Under the pieces are notes generated by a model. The model saw only the letters and a list, made by a program, of their open reading frames with translations, did no database searches and was not told the origin of the DNA. A stretch of DNA of 64,000 nucleotides. Source: Bacteroidota bacterium. GTDB lineage: Bacteria; Bacteroidota; Bacteroidia; Cytophagales; Cyclobacteriaceae. This document shows, one piece after another, positions 18,105 to 25,200 of the stretch; position 1 is the stretch's first letter; each line of letters begins with the position of its first letter. The stretch covers positions 329,657 through 393,656 of the forward strand of contig JAFDYT010000002.1 of assembly GCA_018266055.1 (NCBI GenBank), in the 5' to 3' direction. The translations under genes and the position numbers were made by a program.

Positions 18105-19070
18105 TTATGTTTGGGCTAATATCTTGCTTTGCAAGCATTTTTTAAAACTCCGGCTAAGAATACTAATGTCATTTTTTCTTGCGAGCACATTTACCCACTC
18201 ATCAGGAATCGCATTCAGGCCGTAATATAAACCTGCAAGCGCTCCGGTAACACATCCTGTTGTGTCTGTATCTTCGCCCAAGTTCACCGCCTTTAATACA
18301 GCTTCAGTATAAGAATCAGTTGTAAGAAAACACCATATACTAGCTTCAAGAGTGTGCAGCACATAACCGGAAGAATAGATTTGATCTTCCTTCAAAATCA
18401 GAAGGTCACCATTAAGAATACGATCAAATAGATTTAATTCAGCGGAATGAAACGAGCTGCGTTTAGTTAATGCATTGACTTCATCAATAGCAGTTTTATA
18501 ACTGTCTGTTTTATTATAGCCCTCAAGCAGTTTTGAAACGAATTTGGAAAAAATAAAACAAGAGAATACTGATCGAAAATGTCGGTGCGTTACTCCGGAT
18601 ATTTCTCTTATTCTCTCCAGCAGAAGCTCATCAGGCAAATCATAAAACATCAGCGAAGCGGGTACGATTCTCATAATTGAACCATTCCCGTTTGAATTCT
18701 CTTCGAATTCTCCTGAGTATCTTGGGTCTTCACCGTTTTTAATTCTTGTGAGTGCAACTCTGGTTGTGCCACCGACATCAAAGACTTTACGATGTGCGCC
18801 CCAATATCCGTCCGTCATCCATCTTACAAATGACTGGCCAATATCATCCAGGTCATATCCTTTTAACAGAGATTCGGCTAAGCAGAACGTAAGCGAACTG
18901 TCGTCTGACCAGGTTCCTGCCGGTTGATTCCATCTTCCATAACCCCTCATGGATCGAACGGGGTTCTCTTTTAGATAAATTCGGTTTCCGAACTCTACCG
19001 GTACTCCAAGTGCATCACCAATAGCCAACCCTATAAAGCAACTTTCAATATTTTCAATTCGGGATTTCAT
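18105..19070 (-). CDS. ADP-ribosylglycohydrolase family protein
   Basis: A 321-residue DraG/ARH-type enzyme that hydrolyses ADP-ribose from modified targets or from O-acetyl-ADP-ribose. It shows the N-terminal GLAIGDALGVPVEF, the first metal site TWSDDSSLTFCLAESLL, the NGNGSIMRIVP loop and the second metal site LGEDTDTTGCVTGALAGLYYG with paired aspartates, so the dimetal centre looks intact. The target is unknown. It belongs to the NAD operon (51 nt after the HAD gene, 3 nt before the fusion gene). Together with NADAR it would free ADP-ribose for recycling. Confidence 0.95.
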   Translation of the reverse strand: MKSRIENIESCFIGLAIGDALGVPVEFGNRIYLKENPVRSMRGYGRWNQPAGTWSDDSSLTFCLAESLLKGYDLDDIGQSFVRWMTDGYWGAHRKVFDVGGTTRVALTRIKNGEDPRYSGEFEENSNGNGSIMRIVPASLMFYDLPDELLLERIREISGVTHRHFRSVFSCFIFSKFVSKLLEGYNKTDSYKTAIDEVNALTKRSSFHSAELNLFDRILNGDLLILKEDQIYSSGYVLHTLEASIWCFLTTDSYTEAVLKAVNLGEDTDTTGCVTGALAGLYYGLNAIPDEWVNVLARKNDISILSRSFKKCLQSKILAQT

Positions 19071-19121
19071 ATTTTCAAATTCTAAGATGTTTGTTCTGTT
19101 TTATCGGCGAACTTTCTGAGT

Positions 19122-19541
19122 TCAAAATTTTTGAGTAATTATTCTTTTTATTTCAAGCCAATCGGTTTCACCGTCAAAACCAGCCTTGTCGTCCATTAGC
19201 ACATTGACGTAGAATTTGTTCTGATAATAACCATAACCTCCATCAGCTACTTCTGGATTTTCATTCACATAGTCGAAATGGATATTGTGTTTTTTAAAGA
19301 GCTCAATGTATTGTACAATCTCGTTAGGGTAAGAGCACGTGTAAAGTATTTTGACTATATCTTTTCGTTTGCTAAGAATTTGCATTACTTCAATTGCGCC
19401 CGGATAAAACTCCGTTGAAATTTCATCTCGTCTGAAATTCGACTTTAATAAAGTGCCATGAATATCAAAGGCCCAATACGTTTTTGACCAACCTCTTTCC
19501 GTTGCGTGCCGCAAACAATTTTCGATAGCTCGTGTAATCAT
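19122..19541 (-). CDS. Small HAD-superfamily phosphatase-like protein
   Basis: A 139-residue protein with HAD motif I in the form WAFDIHGTLLKSN: the nucleophile Asp is present but the usual second Asp (general acid/base) is His. Motif II is likely ILYTCSYP, and motif IV the VLMDDKAGFD acidic pair. It is short and has no evident cap domain. It overlaps the prs stop codon by 4 nt (ATGA), so it is translationally coupled to it. A role in removing phosphate from a nucleotide or sugar in NAD salvage is plausible but not shown; the His replacement may change activity. Confidence 0.8.
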   Translation of the reverse strand: MITRAIENCLRHATERGWSKTYWAFDIHGTLLKSNFRRDEISTEFYPGAIEVMQILSKRKDIVKILYTCSYPNEIVQYIELFKKHNIHFDYVNENPEVADGGYGYYQNKFYVNVLMDDKAGFDGETDWLEIKRIITQKF

Positions 19542-20461
19542 AACTGACTCAAACTTTTATTTGATACAACATTTTCAACCGCTTTCACAAATAAGTTTGC
19601 GCAACTGACCACTTCTACTTTTGGGTGATGAACAGATTCTACTACGGTATCAGAAATATAGACTCGTTCAATTTGAGAGCCTTCAATAGTATTGAGCGCT
19701 TGTCCGCTCAACACCCCATGAGTGCAGTAAGCGCGGACGGAAACTGCTCCTTCGCTTTTCAGGAGATCTGCAGCCTTGCACAATGTGCCTGCCGTATCAA
19801 TTAAATCATCAATGATCACTACGTTCTTACCTTTCACTTCTCCTATTATCTCCATACTTGAGACTGCGTTTGGCTTCAGCCGTTCTTTGTTAATTACTAC
19901 CATGTGTGCATTGAGATCTTTTTTATACTGTTTGACCCGTTTGATGCCACCGAAGTCGGGACTACACAAGCACAGATTGTCTATTTTTAGATTTCGAATA
20001 TGATCTAAAAACAATCGGTGCGATGAGAGTGGGTCCACAGGAATTTTATAAAACCCCTCAATCGCATTGGTGTGCAGATCAAGCGTGATGATGCGGTCAG
20101 GGCCCATCAACTGAATCATGTCGGCCACCATCCGCGATGATATGGCGGTTCGCTGTCCGTCACGCCGCTCTTGCCTGCTGTGAGGCAAGTACGGAATCAG
20201 CAGAATCACTTCTTTAGCCGACGACCTTCGTGCTGCATCAATAGTCATCAATAGCTCAAAAAAATTTTCATAAGGCATATTGATTTTGCCAATGAGAAAT
20301 ACCACCTGGCCACGTATGCTTTCATTGAACTTGACAAACAGCTCTCCATCAGAAAATTTCTCAACCTGTGTGAGTAGCAGCGGAACTCTCAGTTGAGAAG
20401 CGATAGTCTCGCCTAATTTCCTGGCTGTACTGGTGGCGTAAAGCTTAATCGAATTTTCCAT
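19538..20461 (-). CDS. prs: Ribose-phosphate pyrophosphokinase homologue in NAD operon
   Basis: 307 residues. The family makes PRPP from ribose 5-phosphate and ATP. Conserved here: EKFSDGELFVKFNESIRG, RQERRDGQRTAISSRMVADM (ATP-binding), ITLDLHTNAIEGF (metal His), CSPDFGGIKRVKQY, the catalytic loop INKERLKP (diverged from the usual DKRR) and the PRPP loop VIIDDLIDTAGTLCKAA. The sequence is clearly diverged from housekeeping PrsA, and it ends 1 nt before the Nampt gene starts its own end, so it is a dedicated supplier for the neighbour. It could make PRPP, or, like phage ADP-ribose pyrophosphate synthetases annotated the same way, use ADP-ribose; sequence alone does not decide. Confidence 0.9.
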   Translation of the reverse strand: MENSIKLYATSTARKLGETIASQLRVPLLLTQVEKFSDGELFVKFNESIRGQVVFLIGKINMPYENFFELLMTIDAARRSSAKEVILLIPYLPHSRQERRDGQRTAISSRMVADMIQLMGPDRIITLDLHTNAIEGFYKIPVDPLSSHRLFLDHIRNLKIDNLCLCSPDFGGIKRVKQYKKDLNAHMVVINKERLKPNAVSSMEIIGEVKGKNVVIIDDLIDTAGTLCKAADLLKSEGAVSVRAYCTHGVLSGQALNTIEGSQIERVYISDTVVESVHHPKVEVVSCANLFVKAVENVVSNKSLSQL

Positions 20462-20462
20462 A

Positions 20463-21890
20463 TCAGACCGTAGTTAGTTGTTGTAATGTAACACGTTGAC
20501 GCACTTGTTCAAAAGTGTGGCTCACTTTCAATTCTCCATTTTCAAAAACAGTTTGCAAGATGTCATCACCGTTTTCACTTTCACTTACAGTTTTCATTCC
20601 CTGCGGAGTTTCTATAAGTTTCAATTTTCCGGCCTTGGAGGCTTTGAATGAATTGATAATTTCACCCTTTTCATTCATCTCGATGGGAGACTTTTGAACG
20701 TTTACTTCTTTTCCATCGACTAATGCATAAGAACATTTCAATGCAAATTTTTGAGTATCACGATTTACTTTTTGCAGCAATGCTCCGCCCATGCCAAGCA
20801 CAAGGTTGTCAGCAGCTATTCCGTTTTTCATTAATGTCTCATAAATCGTTTTGATTGAATCATAGTCGACTCCGTCACCCTGAATCACACGCACTTGCTT
20901 TGGTAGCACGCGATACCCTTTGGTATTTGTTGAGTGCCCCACGCGATCAAAAAGCATTTCAAATACTTTAAGGAGCGTCCGCACAGGATCACCGGAGTCG
21001 GGTCGAATTACCAATGTGCCGTTGCGATGGAGAATTCTTTCTTTGAATTCCTTTCCCCACAACTCACCCACCGCATTAAAAATATTATACGAATCACTCA
21101 CACAAGAAAGGATTCCCTCGGGGTATGCATTGAGCACATGATCGAAGATTTGTTTCTCGCCTTCAGCACCAAGCAAAGTCATAATGGAGTGTTCCGTGGC
21201 AGGGACAGACATGCCATATACTTTCTGGGCTGTGTAGTATTTTTTGGCGAAGGCTGAAGCGTATACCGTATCGCTACCCATAAAATTCAGCAAGTGCGCC
21301 GAGCCGCCAAGTCCGGCGCTTTCTACCGAACTTACACCTCGAAACCCAAAATCATTCAGCACAAAGTCAATAGCGGGCTGCGCGTCTTCATCCGCGGTTA
21401 ATTCAAAGTAATGCTCAACCATCTTTCTAATTTCTCTGGAGAGGGTAGCTACAGTGCTAGGGTACCAAACTTGCATCAGCAATGTTTCCAAAAAATTAGT
21501 CAGCCAAAAACATTTGGGGTCGGTATTTTCAATGGTCATTAGCACATTCTTCACAGGTACGACGGAGCCTTCCGGTACGGCTTTGATTTTCACTGGAAGC
21601 CGTCCTCCATGTTTTGAAAGTATAAATTCAAAATTGCTTCGGTCAAAAACTCCTTTCCTTCCAAACACACCGTTGAGTAAATCTTCAGCTTCATCGATGT
21701 TTTCTTTTGTGAAGGCCTGACCTTGCAAATACTCCTTCAAAAAATATTGGAGGCCATAAAACACAGTCTCATCAAACATTCCGCCGCGGCTTTCCAAATA
21801 AGAATAGATTTTTGTTGTGCCAGGGAAGTAAAGTTTGTAGTGTGAATACTTGTACGCGTCGGCAAGGAGTAAAAGATTTTGCGTTTTCAT
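20463..21890 (-). CDS. nadV: Nicotinamide phosphoribosyltransferase
   Basis: 475 residues from the ATG at 21890; a start at 21920 would overlap the upstream gene. It joins nicotinamide and PRPP to form NMN. The protein aligns by eye with animal NAMPT along its full length: LADAYKYSHYKLYFPG, the substrate Asp in LNDFGFRGVSSVESAG, the catalytic His in VPATEHSIMTLLG, VSDSYNIFNAVGELWG, the phosphate site LVIRPDSGDPVRTLL, VIQGDGVDYDSI and LGMGGALLQKVNRD. Upstream NMN adenylyltransferase (7 nt) and downstream prs (1 nt) give a complete nicotinamide-to-NAD+ route in one operon. A nicotinamide ADP-ribose transferase activity, as in phage homologues, cannot be excluded. Confidence 0.96.
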   Translation of the reverse strand: MKTQNLLLLADAYKYSHYKLYFPGTTKIYSYLESRGGMFDETVFYGLQYFLKEYLQGQAFTKENIDEAEDLLNGVFGRKGVFDRSNFEFILSKHGGRLPVKIKAVPEGSVVPVKNVLMTIENTDPKCFWLTNFLETLLMQVWYPSTVATLSREIRKMVEHYFELTADEDAQPAIDFVLNDFGFRGVSSVESAGLGGSAHLLNFMGSDTVYASAFAKKYYTAQKVYGMSVPATEHSIMTLLGAEGEKQIFDHVLNAYPEGILSCVSDSYNIFNAVGELWGKEFKERILHRNGTLVIRPDSGDPVRTLLKVFEMLFDRVGHSTNTKGYRVLPKQVRVIQGDGVDYDSIKTIYETLMKNGIAADNLVLGMGGALLQKVNRDTQKFALKCSYALVDGKEVNVQKSPIEMNEKGEIINSFKASKAGKLKLIETPQGMKTVSESENGDDILQTVFENGELKVSHTFEQVRQRVTLQQLTTV

Positions 21891-21897
21891 ACGAATG

Positions 21898-22797
21898 TTA
21901 TTTAGAATTGTATTTTTCAATCAGGTAGGTCAGTTGGGGAAAATGCTCTTCAGCCGTCTCCTTTTGCTCAATCATCACCTTCATTTCATTCAGTTTGAAC
22001 CACTGTACTTCGGCGATGTCGTCGCTGCCTTCGGGATTTCCAGAAATAAAATCGGTTGAGAAAAGCGTAGTGATAATTTTATCCAGCTCAGTATTGTAGC
22101 GCCAATCGTTTACTCGCAAGGATTTCTCGTATTGCATCGCCGCGGTTTCAATTGCACCACACTCCTCTGTAAGCTCACGCTTTGCTGCTTCCTCATAGCT
22201 TTCGTCAGTAGGGTCACTGAAACCTCCAAGCAATCTCCATTTGTTGTCAATGTTTTTTCTTCCAAGAAGAATTTCGGTTTTGTTATTTCTGAATAAGGCG
22301 ATATCAACGGTAGCATACACTTTCAAATACATGTTGGAGTACGCGTAAATCACTCCCATCCTGAATTCCTCGGAGTCAAGGACTTTGTCGCTGATCTTCT
22401 CCCGGATGAGCGTCGCACTTTGTGAGCCTGCTTCGGGAAGTTCAACAGTCTCATATTTTCCCGAATAATAGGGAATGAAACTGTCGCGGCTGCCATAAAG
22501 AACGAATGCCGAACCCGGGAAGGAATCTCCTAACAGAGTATCAATGTTTTTTGACCATTGTGCATCAAGCGGATGATCGGCTAGTGGCAAAATCACTACA
22601 TCATGATATTCCTTTTTGATCATTCGTTCGCGGGTGTAAAAGTCAAGTGGGTTCTTGCGGCTTCCCTTTACCGGCGACACGCCAAGAAGTATAACCGTTT
22701 TATTGTGTTTCTCCTGTACTTGCCGGATCGTAGCCTTATGACCTTCATGAAGATAAGGTGTCTGAAACCGTGCGATGATAACTCCGATTGCTTTCAT
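21898..22797 (-). CDS. nadM: Bifunctional NMN adenylyltransferase / Nudix hydrolase (NadM-Nudix)
   Basis: 299 residues from the ATG at 22797 (MKAIGVIIARFQTPYLHEGH); longer in-frame starts would cover the operator region. Residues 1-175 are the adenylyltransferase with the HxGH nucleotide site (HEGH), SPVKGSRKNPLDF and SATLIREKI near its end. Residues 180-299 are a Nudix domain with a full Nudix box (GGFSDPTDESYEEAAKREL then TEECGA). The pairing matches NadM-Nudix proteins that make NAD+ from NMN and hydrolyse ADP-ribose. First gene of the seven-gene unit; two NrtR-type sites lie 36 and 90 bp upstream. Confidence 0.95.
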   Translation of the reverse strand: MKAIGVIIARFQTPYLHEGHKATIRQVQEKHNKTVILLGVSPVKGSRKNPLDFYTRERMIKKEYHDVVILPLADHPLDAQWSKNIDTLLGDSFPGSAFVLYGSRDSFIPYYSGKYETVELPEAGSQSATLIREKISDKVLDSEEFRMGVIYAYSNMYLKVYATVDIALFRNNKTEILLGRKNIDNKWRLLGGFSDPTDESYEEAAKRELTEECGAIETAAMQYEKSLRVNDWRYNTELDKIITTLFSTDFISGNPEGSDDIAEVQWFKLNEMKVMIEQKETAEEHFPQLTYLIEKYNSK

Positions 22798-22832
22798 AAG
22801 TGTTTTGAATGGCGTTGATGTAATTTTATCTA

Positions 22833-22853
22833 TTTGTGTAATATATACGCAAA
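22833..22853 (-). promoter_or_regulatory. NrtR-type operator 1, upstream of nadM
   Basis: Inverted repeat TTTGTGTA-N5-TACGCAAA; extending both sides by TA gives ten-base arms with nine matching pairs. On the minus strand its proximal half overlaps TATATTTG, a match to the -7 consensus TAnnTTTG (22857 to 22850). Binding here would block RNA polymerase at the nadM promoter. The assignment to NrtR rests on the adjacent regulator gene and the shared sites, not on binding data. Confidence 0.8.
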
Positions 22854-22886
22854 TATATATAGTTGGGTTCATTAGTCGCAAGTTAT

Positions 22887-22907
22887 TTTGCGTATTTTAT
22901 ACACTAA
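22887..22907 (-). promoter_or_regulatory. NrtR-type operator 2, upstream of nadM
   Basis: TTTGCGTA-N5-TACACTAA, the same 21-bp layout and spacing as operator 1 with one perfect half and one half matching at six of eight bases. It lies 33 bp further from nadM, in the gap after the nrtR stop codon. Two spaced sites may allow cooperative binding. Confidence 0.65.
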
Positions 22908-22926
22908 TTAGGTATTCAGCTGATTG

Positions 22927-23610
22927 TCAGAGGAAAAGATCGAAATTATAGCCCTTGTCTTTCAATTCGAAATACTTTTTTCTGTTGAATTGAAAGAGTG
23001 CAGCGGGTCTTCCAACGCTCCGTTGCACGTTTTCATCAAGTTCTTCCAAAAAGCCATAGCTCATGATGCGTTTCTTGAAGTTGCGCCTGTCCAGTTGCGT
23101 TGCTAAAAGTGTTTGATAAAGTTTTTCAAGGTCAGAGAATGGAAACTTCTTATCAAGCAATTCAAAGCCCACAGGTTCATACGCCAGTTTACCTCGAAGC
23201 CGCTTAATAGCTGTCTCAACGATCTGCTTATGATCAAATGCCAGTTTGGGTAGCCTACTGATATTAAACCAGGCAACATCCTCAGCATCAGTTTGAGCAG
23301 ACAGTTGATAATCTTTCGGTCTCACTAAGCCATAGTAAGTTATTGAGACAACTCGGTTTCGTGGATCACGATCAGGTTTACCGAAAGAATACAATTGCTC
23401 CAGATAGGTAACGTCAACACCTGACTCCTCTTTAAGTTCCCGTCGGACAGCTTCTTCCAAGGATTCATCGTCTTTGACTAATCCGCCTGGCAAGGCCCAA
23501 AATTTCTGAAATGGCTCGAACTTACGTTTTATCAGCAGTACAGAAACACCCTCTTCTGCATCATACCCAAAAACCACCGCATCCACGGCTACTTTAATCG
23601 ACTGAGGCAT
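22927..23610 (-). CDS. nrtR: NrtR-type Nudix-related transcriptional regulator
   Basis: 227 residues: an N-terminal Nudix domain (1-140) and a C-terminal winged helix (about 150-220, with LDRRNFKKRIMSYGFLEEL as probable recognition region). NrtR proteins sense ADP-ribose or related NAD metabolites and repress NAD biosynthesis genes. The Nudix box (GGLVKDDESLEEAVRREL then KEESGV) looks complete here, although several NrtR proteins have lost catalysis. It is third in the upstream unit, 10 nt after the oxygenase gene, and the two sites before nadM and the one at 24579 fit autoregulation plus control of nadM. Confidence 0.93.
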   Translation of the reverse strand: MPQSIKVAVDAVVFGYDAEEGVSVLLIKRKFEPFQKFWALPGGLVKDDESLEEAVRRELKEESGVDVTYLEQLYSFGKPDRDPRNRVVSITYYGLVRPKDYQLSAQTDAEDVAWFNISRLPKLAFDHKQIVETAIKRLRGKLAYEPVGFELLDKKFPFSDLEKLYQTLLATQLDRRNFKKRIMSYGFLEELDENVQRSVGRPAALFQFNRKKYFELKDKGYNFDLFL

Positions 23611-23620
23611 AGTTAATCGT

Positions 23621-24175
23621 TTAAGTGAGTTCCTTTAGTTTATACATGATATCTGTTCGAAGTACGTATTTGGTACCTTCTATCACTTCACTTCCCTCAT
23701 GTTCAAGGTAGTGATAGAAAATAAGTGCAGAGCCTTTCTTGGGAGAAACCACCAAATGATCAAACGTAGTTGCTCCGCCTTTAAAATCGTCGTTAAGATA
23801 AATCATAAATGTAAAGTAGCTCGCCTCAGAGCTATTGCGGATAAAGCTTTGATCGCGGTGTTTCTTAAACTGTTGTCCAGGTTGATACTTGTAAAACCGG
23901 AAGAGTTCATTTAAGCCTACGGCCTTACTTTGGCCAATCTCTTGAGGCGCAATATCTTTTAACAAGTGCCAGAGTTCACTAGCCATGTCGTAGTCCTTAT
24001 ACACAACCCTATTATTATTTCTAATAAAATCAACGAGTCGAGGCCCATTGTCGGTTTGAATCGTTGCAGGTTGATACCCGATAGACTCTGTTTTAGCAAT
24101 GAAGTCATCACACTGTTGAGCAGACCAGAAGTCTTCGATGAAATAAATATTCTGTGCCAGTTCAGTCAGTTTCAT
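23621..24175 (-). CDS. 2-oxoglutarate/Fe(II)-dependent oxygenase (prolyl 4-hydroxylase-like)
   Basis: 184 residues with a double-stranded beta-helix oxygenase pattern. The iron ligands are probably His and Asp in FKKHRDQSF and the distal His in YHYLEHEG, and the 2-oxoglutarate Arg/Lys in KYVLRTDIMYKL. FYKYQPGQQFKKH and GATTFDHLVVSPKKGSALIF match prolyl 4-hydroxylase alpha-type proteins. No signal peptide, so cytoplasmic. It overlaps the upstream gene by 4 nt and shares the operator-controlled promoter with nrtR. Substrate unknown; proteins, nucleotides and modified bases are all possible. Confidence 0.9.
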   Translation of the reverse strand: MKLTELAQNIYFIEDFWSAQQCDDFIAKTESIGYQPATIQTDNGPRLVDFIRNNNRVVYKDYDMASELWHLLKDIAPQEIGQSKAVGLNELFRFYKYQPGQQFKKHRDQSFIRNSSEASYFTFMIYLNDDFKGGATTFDHLVVSPKKGSALIFYHYLEHEGSEVIEGTKYVLRTDIMYKLKELT

Positions 24176-24576
24176 ACTACTGTGGTTAAAATATTACTAA
24201 TCTTCTCGGATAGCTCGAATTTGCTTCCTATGAAGGCTTTCTCTAATCTGACGCCATTAATAATCTTAGCGTTGAACTCTTCGAGTCGTTCTGCAGGTAC
24301 CCACAATTCCTGGTGATGCGCCATACCTACTGTATGAATTTCAAATAGCTTAAAGTAGTCTTCAGGTATATCAAAGGACAACACGAAGCCAACTCCCTCC
24401 GATTCTTTATCGCGCATATTCCAACGTTCCGCTATTTCAGCGGCATAGTTAAAATTGAGCACAGGGTAGAAAATAGGCTGCCAGTAAAGCCTTGGGGGAA
24501 AGGCCTTCATACCTGAGTCAATGATTAACTCCAGCTCATTTGCTCCAACGGGGCGGTATAATCTAACAAGGTTCAT
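24172..24576 (-). CDS. Small protein of the ADP-ribosylation/crystallin J1-annotated family
   Basis: 134 residues. LYRPVGANELELIIDSGMKA, FPPRLYWQPIFYPVLNFNYA and HQELWVPAERLEEFN match a compact family that databases commonly name ADP-ribosylation/crystallin J1; I recognise it from memory. The RPVG N-terminus and small size suggest a fold related to ADP-ribosyltransferases or RNA phosphotransferases, but no catalytic triad can be assigned with confidence. First gene of the operator-controlled unit with the oxygenase and nrtR; the operator begins 2 nt before its start codon. Confidence 0.75.
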   Translation of the reverse strand: MNLVRLYRPVGANELELIIDSGMKAFPPRLYWQPIFYPVLNFNYAAEIAERWNMRDKESEGVGFVLSFDIPEDYFKLFEIHTVGMAHHQELWVPAERLEEFNAKIINGVRLEKAFIGSKFELSEKISNILTTVV

Positions 24577-24578
24577 AA

Positions 24579-24599
24579 TTTGCGTATAACGAACGCAAA
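24579..24599 (-). promoter_or_regulatory. NrtR-type operator 3, upstream of the crystallin J1-like/oxygenase/nrtR unit
   Basis: TTTGCGTA-N5-AACGCAAA; with one flanking A/T pair the arms ATTTGCGT and ACGCAAAT are perfect reverse complements. On the minus strand TATATTTG (24603 to 24596) overlaps its distal half, as at nadM. It ends 2 nt from the ATG, so the operator would be at the transcription start of a very short-leader mRNA. Confidence 0.8.
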
Positions 24600-24699
24600 T
24601 ATATCAAAAAACATGATTTGGTGACTGGCCTATTGTAGGAGTACAAACTCCAAGGAAAATTTCATTCAGCCCTTTGATACAAAATGATGTACACCCTAA

Positions 24700-24737
24700 A
24701 ACACAAAAAGCCCGAATCCATTTCAGATTCGGGCTTT
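24700..24737 (-). terminator. Rho-independent terminator of tmRNA
   Basis: AAAGCCCGAATC (24707-24718) pairs perfectly with GATTCGGGCTTT (24726-24737) across a 7-nt loop. Read on the minus strand it is followed by TTTTTGTGTTTT. It lies 23 nt beyond the 3' end of tmRNA. Confidence 0.9.
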
Positions 24738-24760
24738 GTTCTTCTTTGATCGAAGAATTG

Positions 24761-25151
24761 TGGAGCTGCAGGGAATCGAACCCTGGTCCAGAGAAGACGA
24801 ACGCGTACGTTCTACATGCTTAGCTCATTTTCATTGTCGGGAAAAGCAAGGCCATGAGCATCCTGATCCTTTCCTTAGTTGCTGTTGTCTCGACATCGCT
24901 GCGCAACACAGCGAGGCCCAGTTCATGCTGTCGACACCGCGAATCCACACCCGCGGAACAGAGGTGTGGGCGATGATGGCCTCCGCCGATCTTATCAGCG
25001 GATAAGCAAATCTAAACTTAGTTTAGATTAAGCAGCCATGGCGTAAGTATTTTCGCCACGTAAATTGTAGGACTATCTTTCAAGGCTCTCATCCCACGAG
25101 CCTGCATGCTGGCATACACCCCCGCACATCCTGTCAAAACCGGTCAGCCCC
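24761..25151 (-). ncRNA. ssrA: Transfer-messenger RNA (tmRNA)
   Basis: One-piece tmRNA of about 391 nt. The 5' end GGGGCTGACCGG (from 25151) pairs with CAGCTCC at the 3' end (24762-24768), followed by discriminator A; the next bases are CAA, so CCA is added after transcription. The T-arm reads GGTTCGATTCCCTGC, and GGTTTTGACAGG follows the acceptor strand as usual. The tag frame at 25057-25028 encodes GENTYAMAA then TAA (an alanine comes from the charged tmRNA), followed by the hairpin CTAAACTAAGTTTAG. It rescues ribosomes stalled on broken mRNAs. The 3' end faces the NAD locus. Confidence 0.97.
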
Positions 25152-25200
25152 GGTACTTGGTTGTCCGTTCTTCGTTAACGGTTAATGGTTATTCGCTATG

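Noticed and set aside
22887-22907. Direct-repeat or phage-like immunity region reading of the TA-rich gap after nrtR
   Set aside because: The TA-rich stretch resolves into two spaced 21-bp inverted repeats of operator type.
24736-25005. Open frames across 24736-25390
   Set aside because: They cover tmRNA and the GC-rich repeat A; no codon structure or homology is visible and RNA structure explains the sequence.
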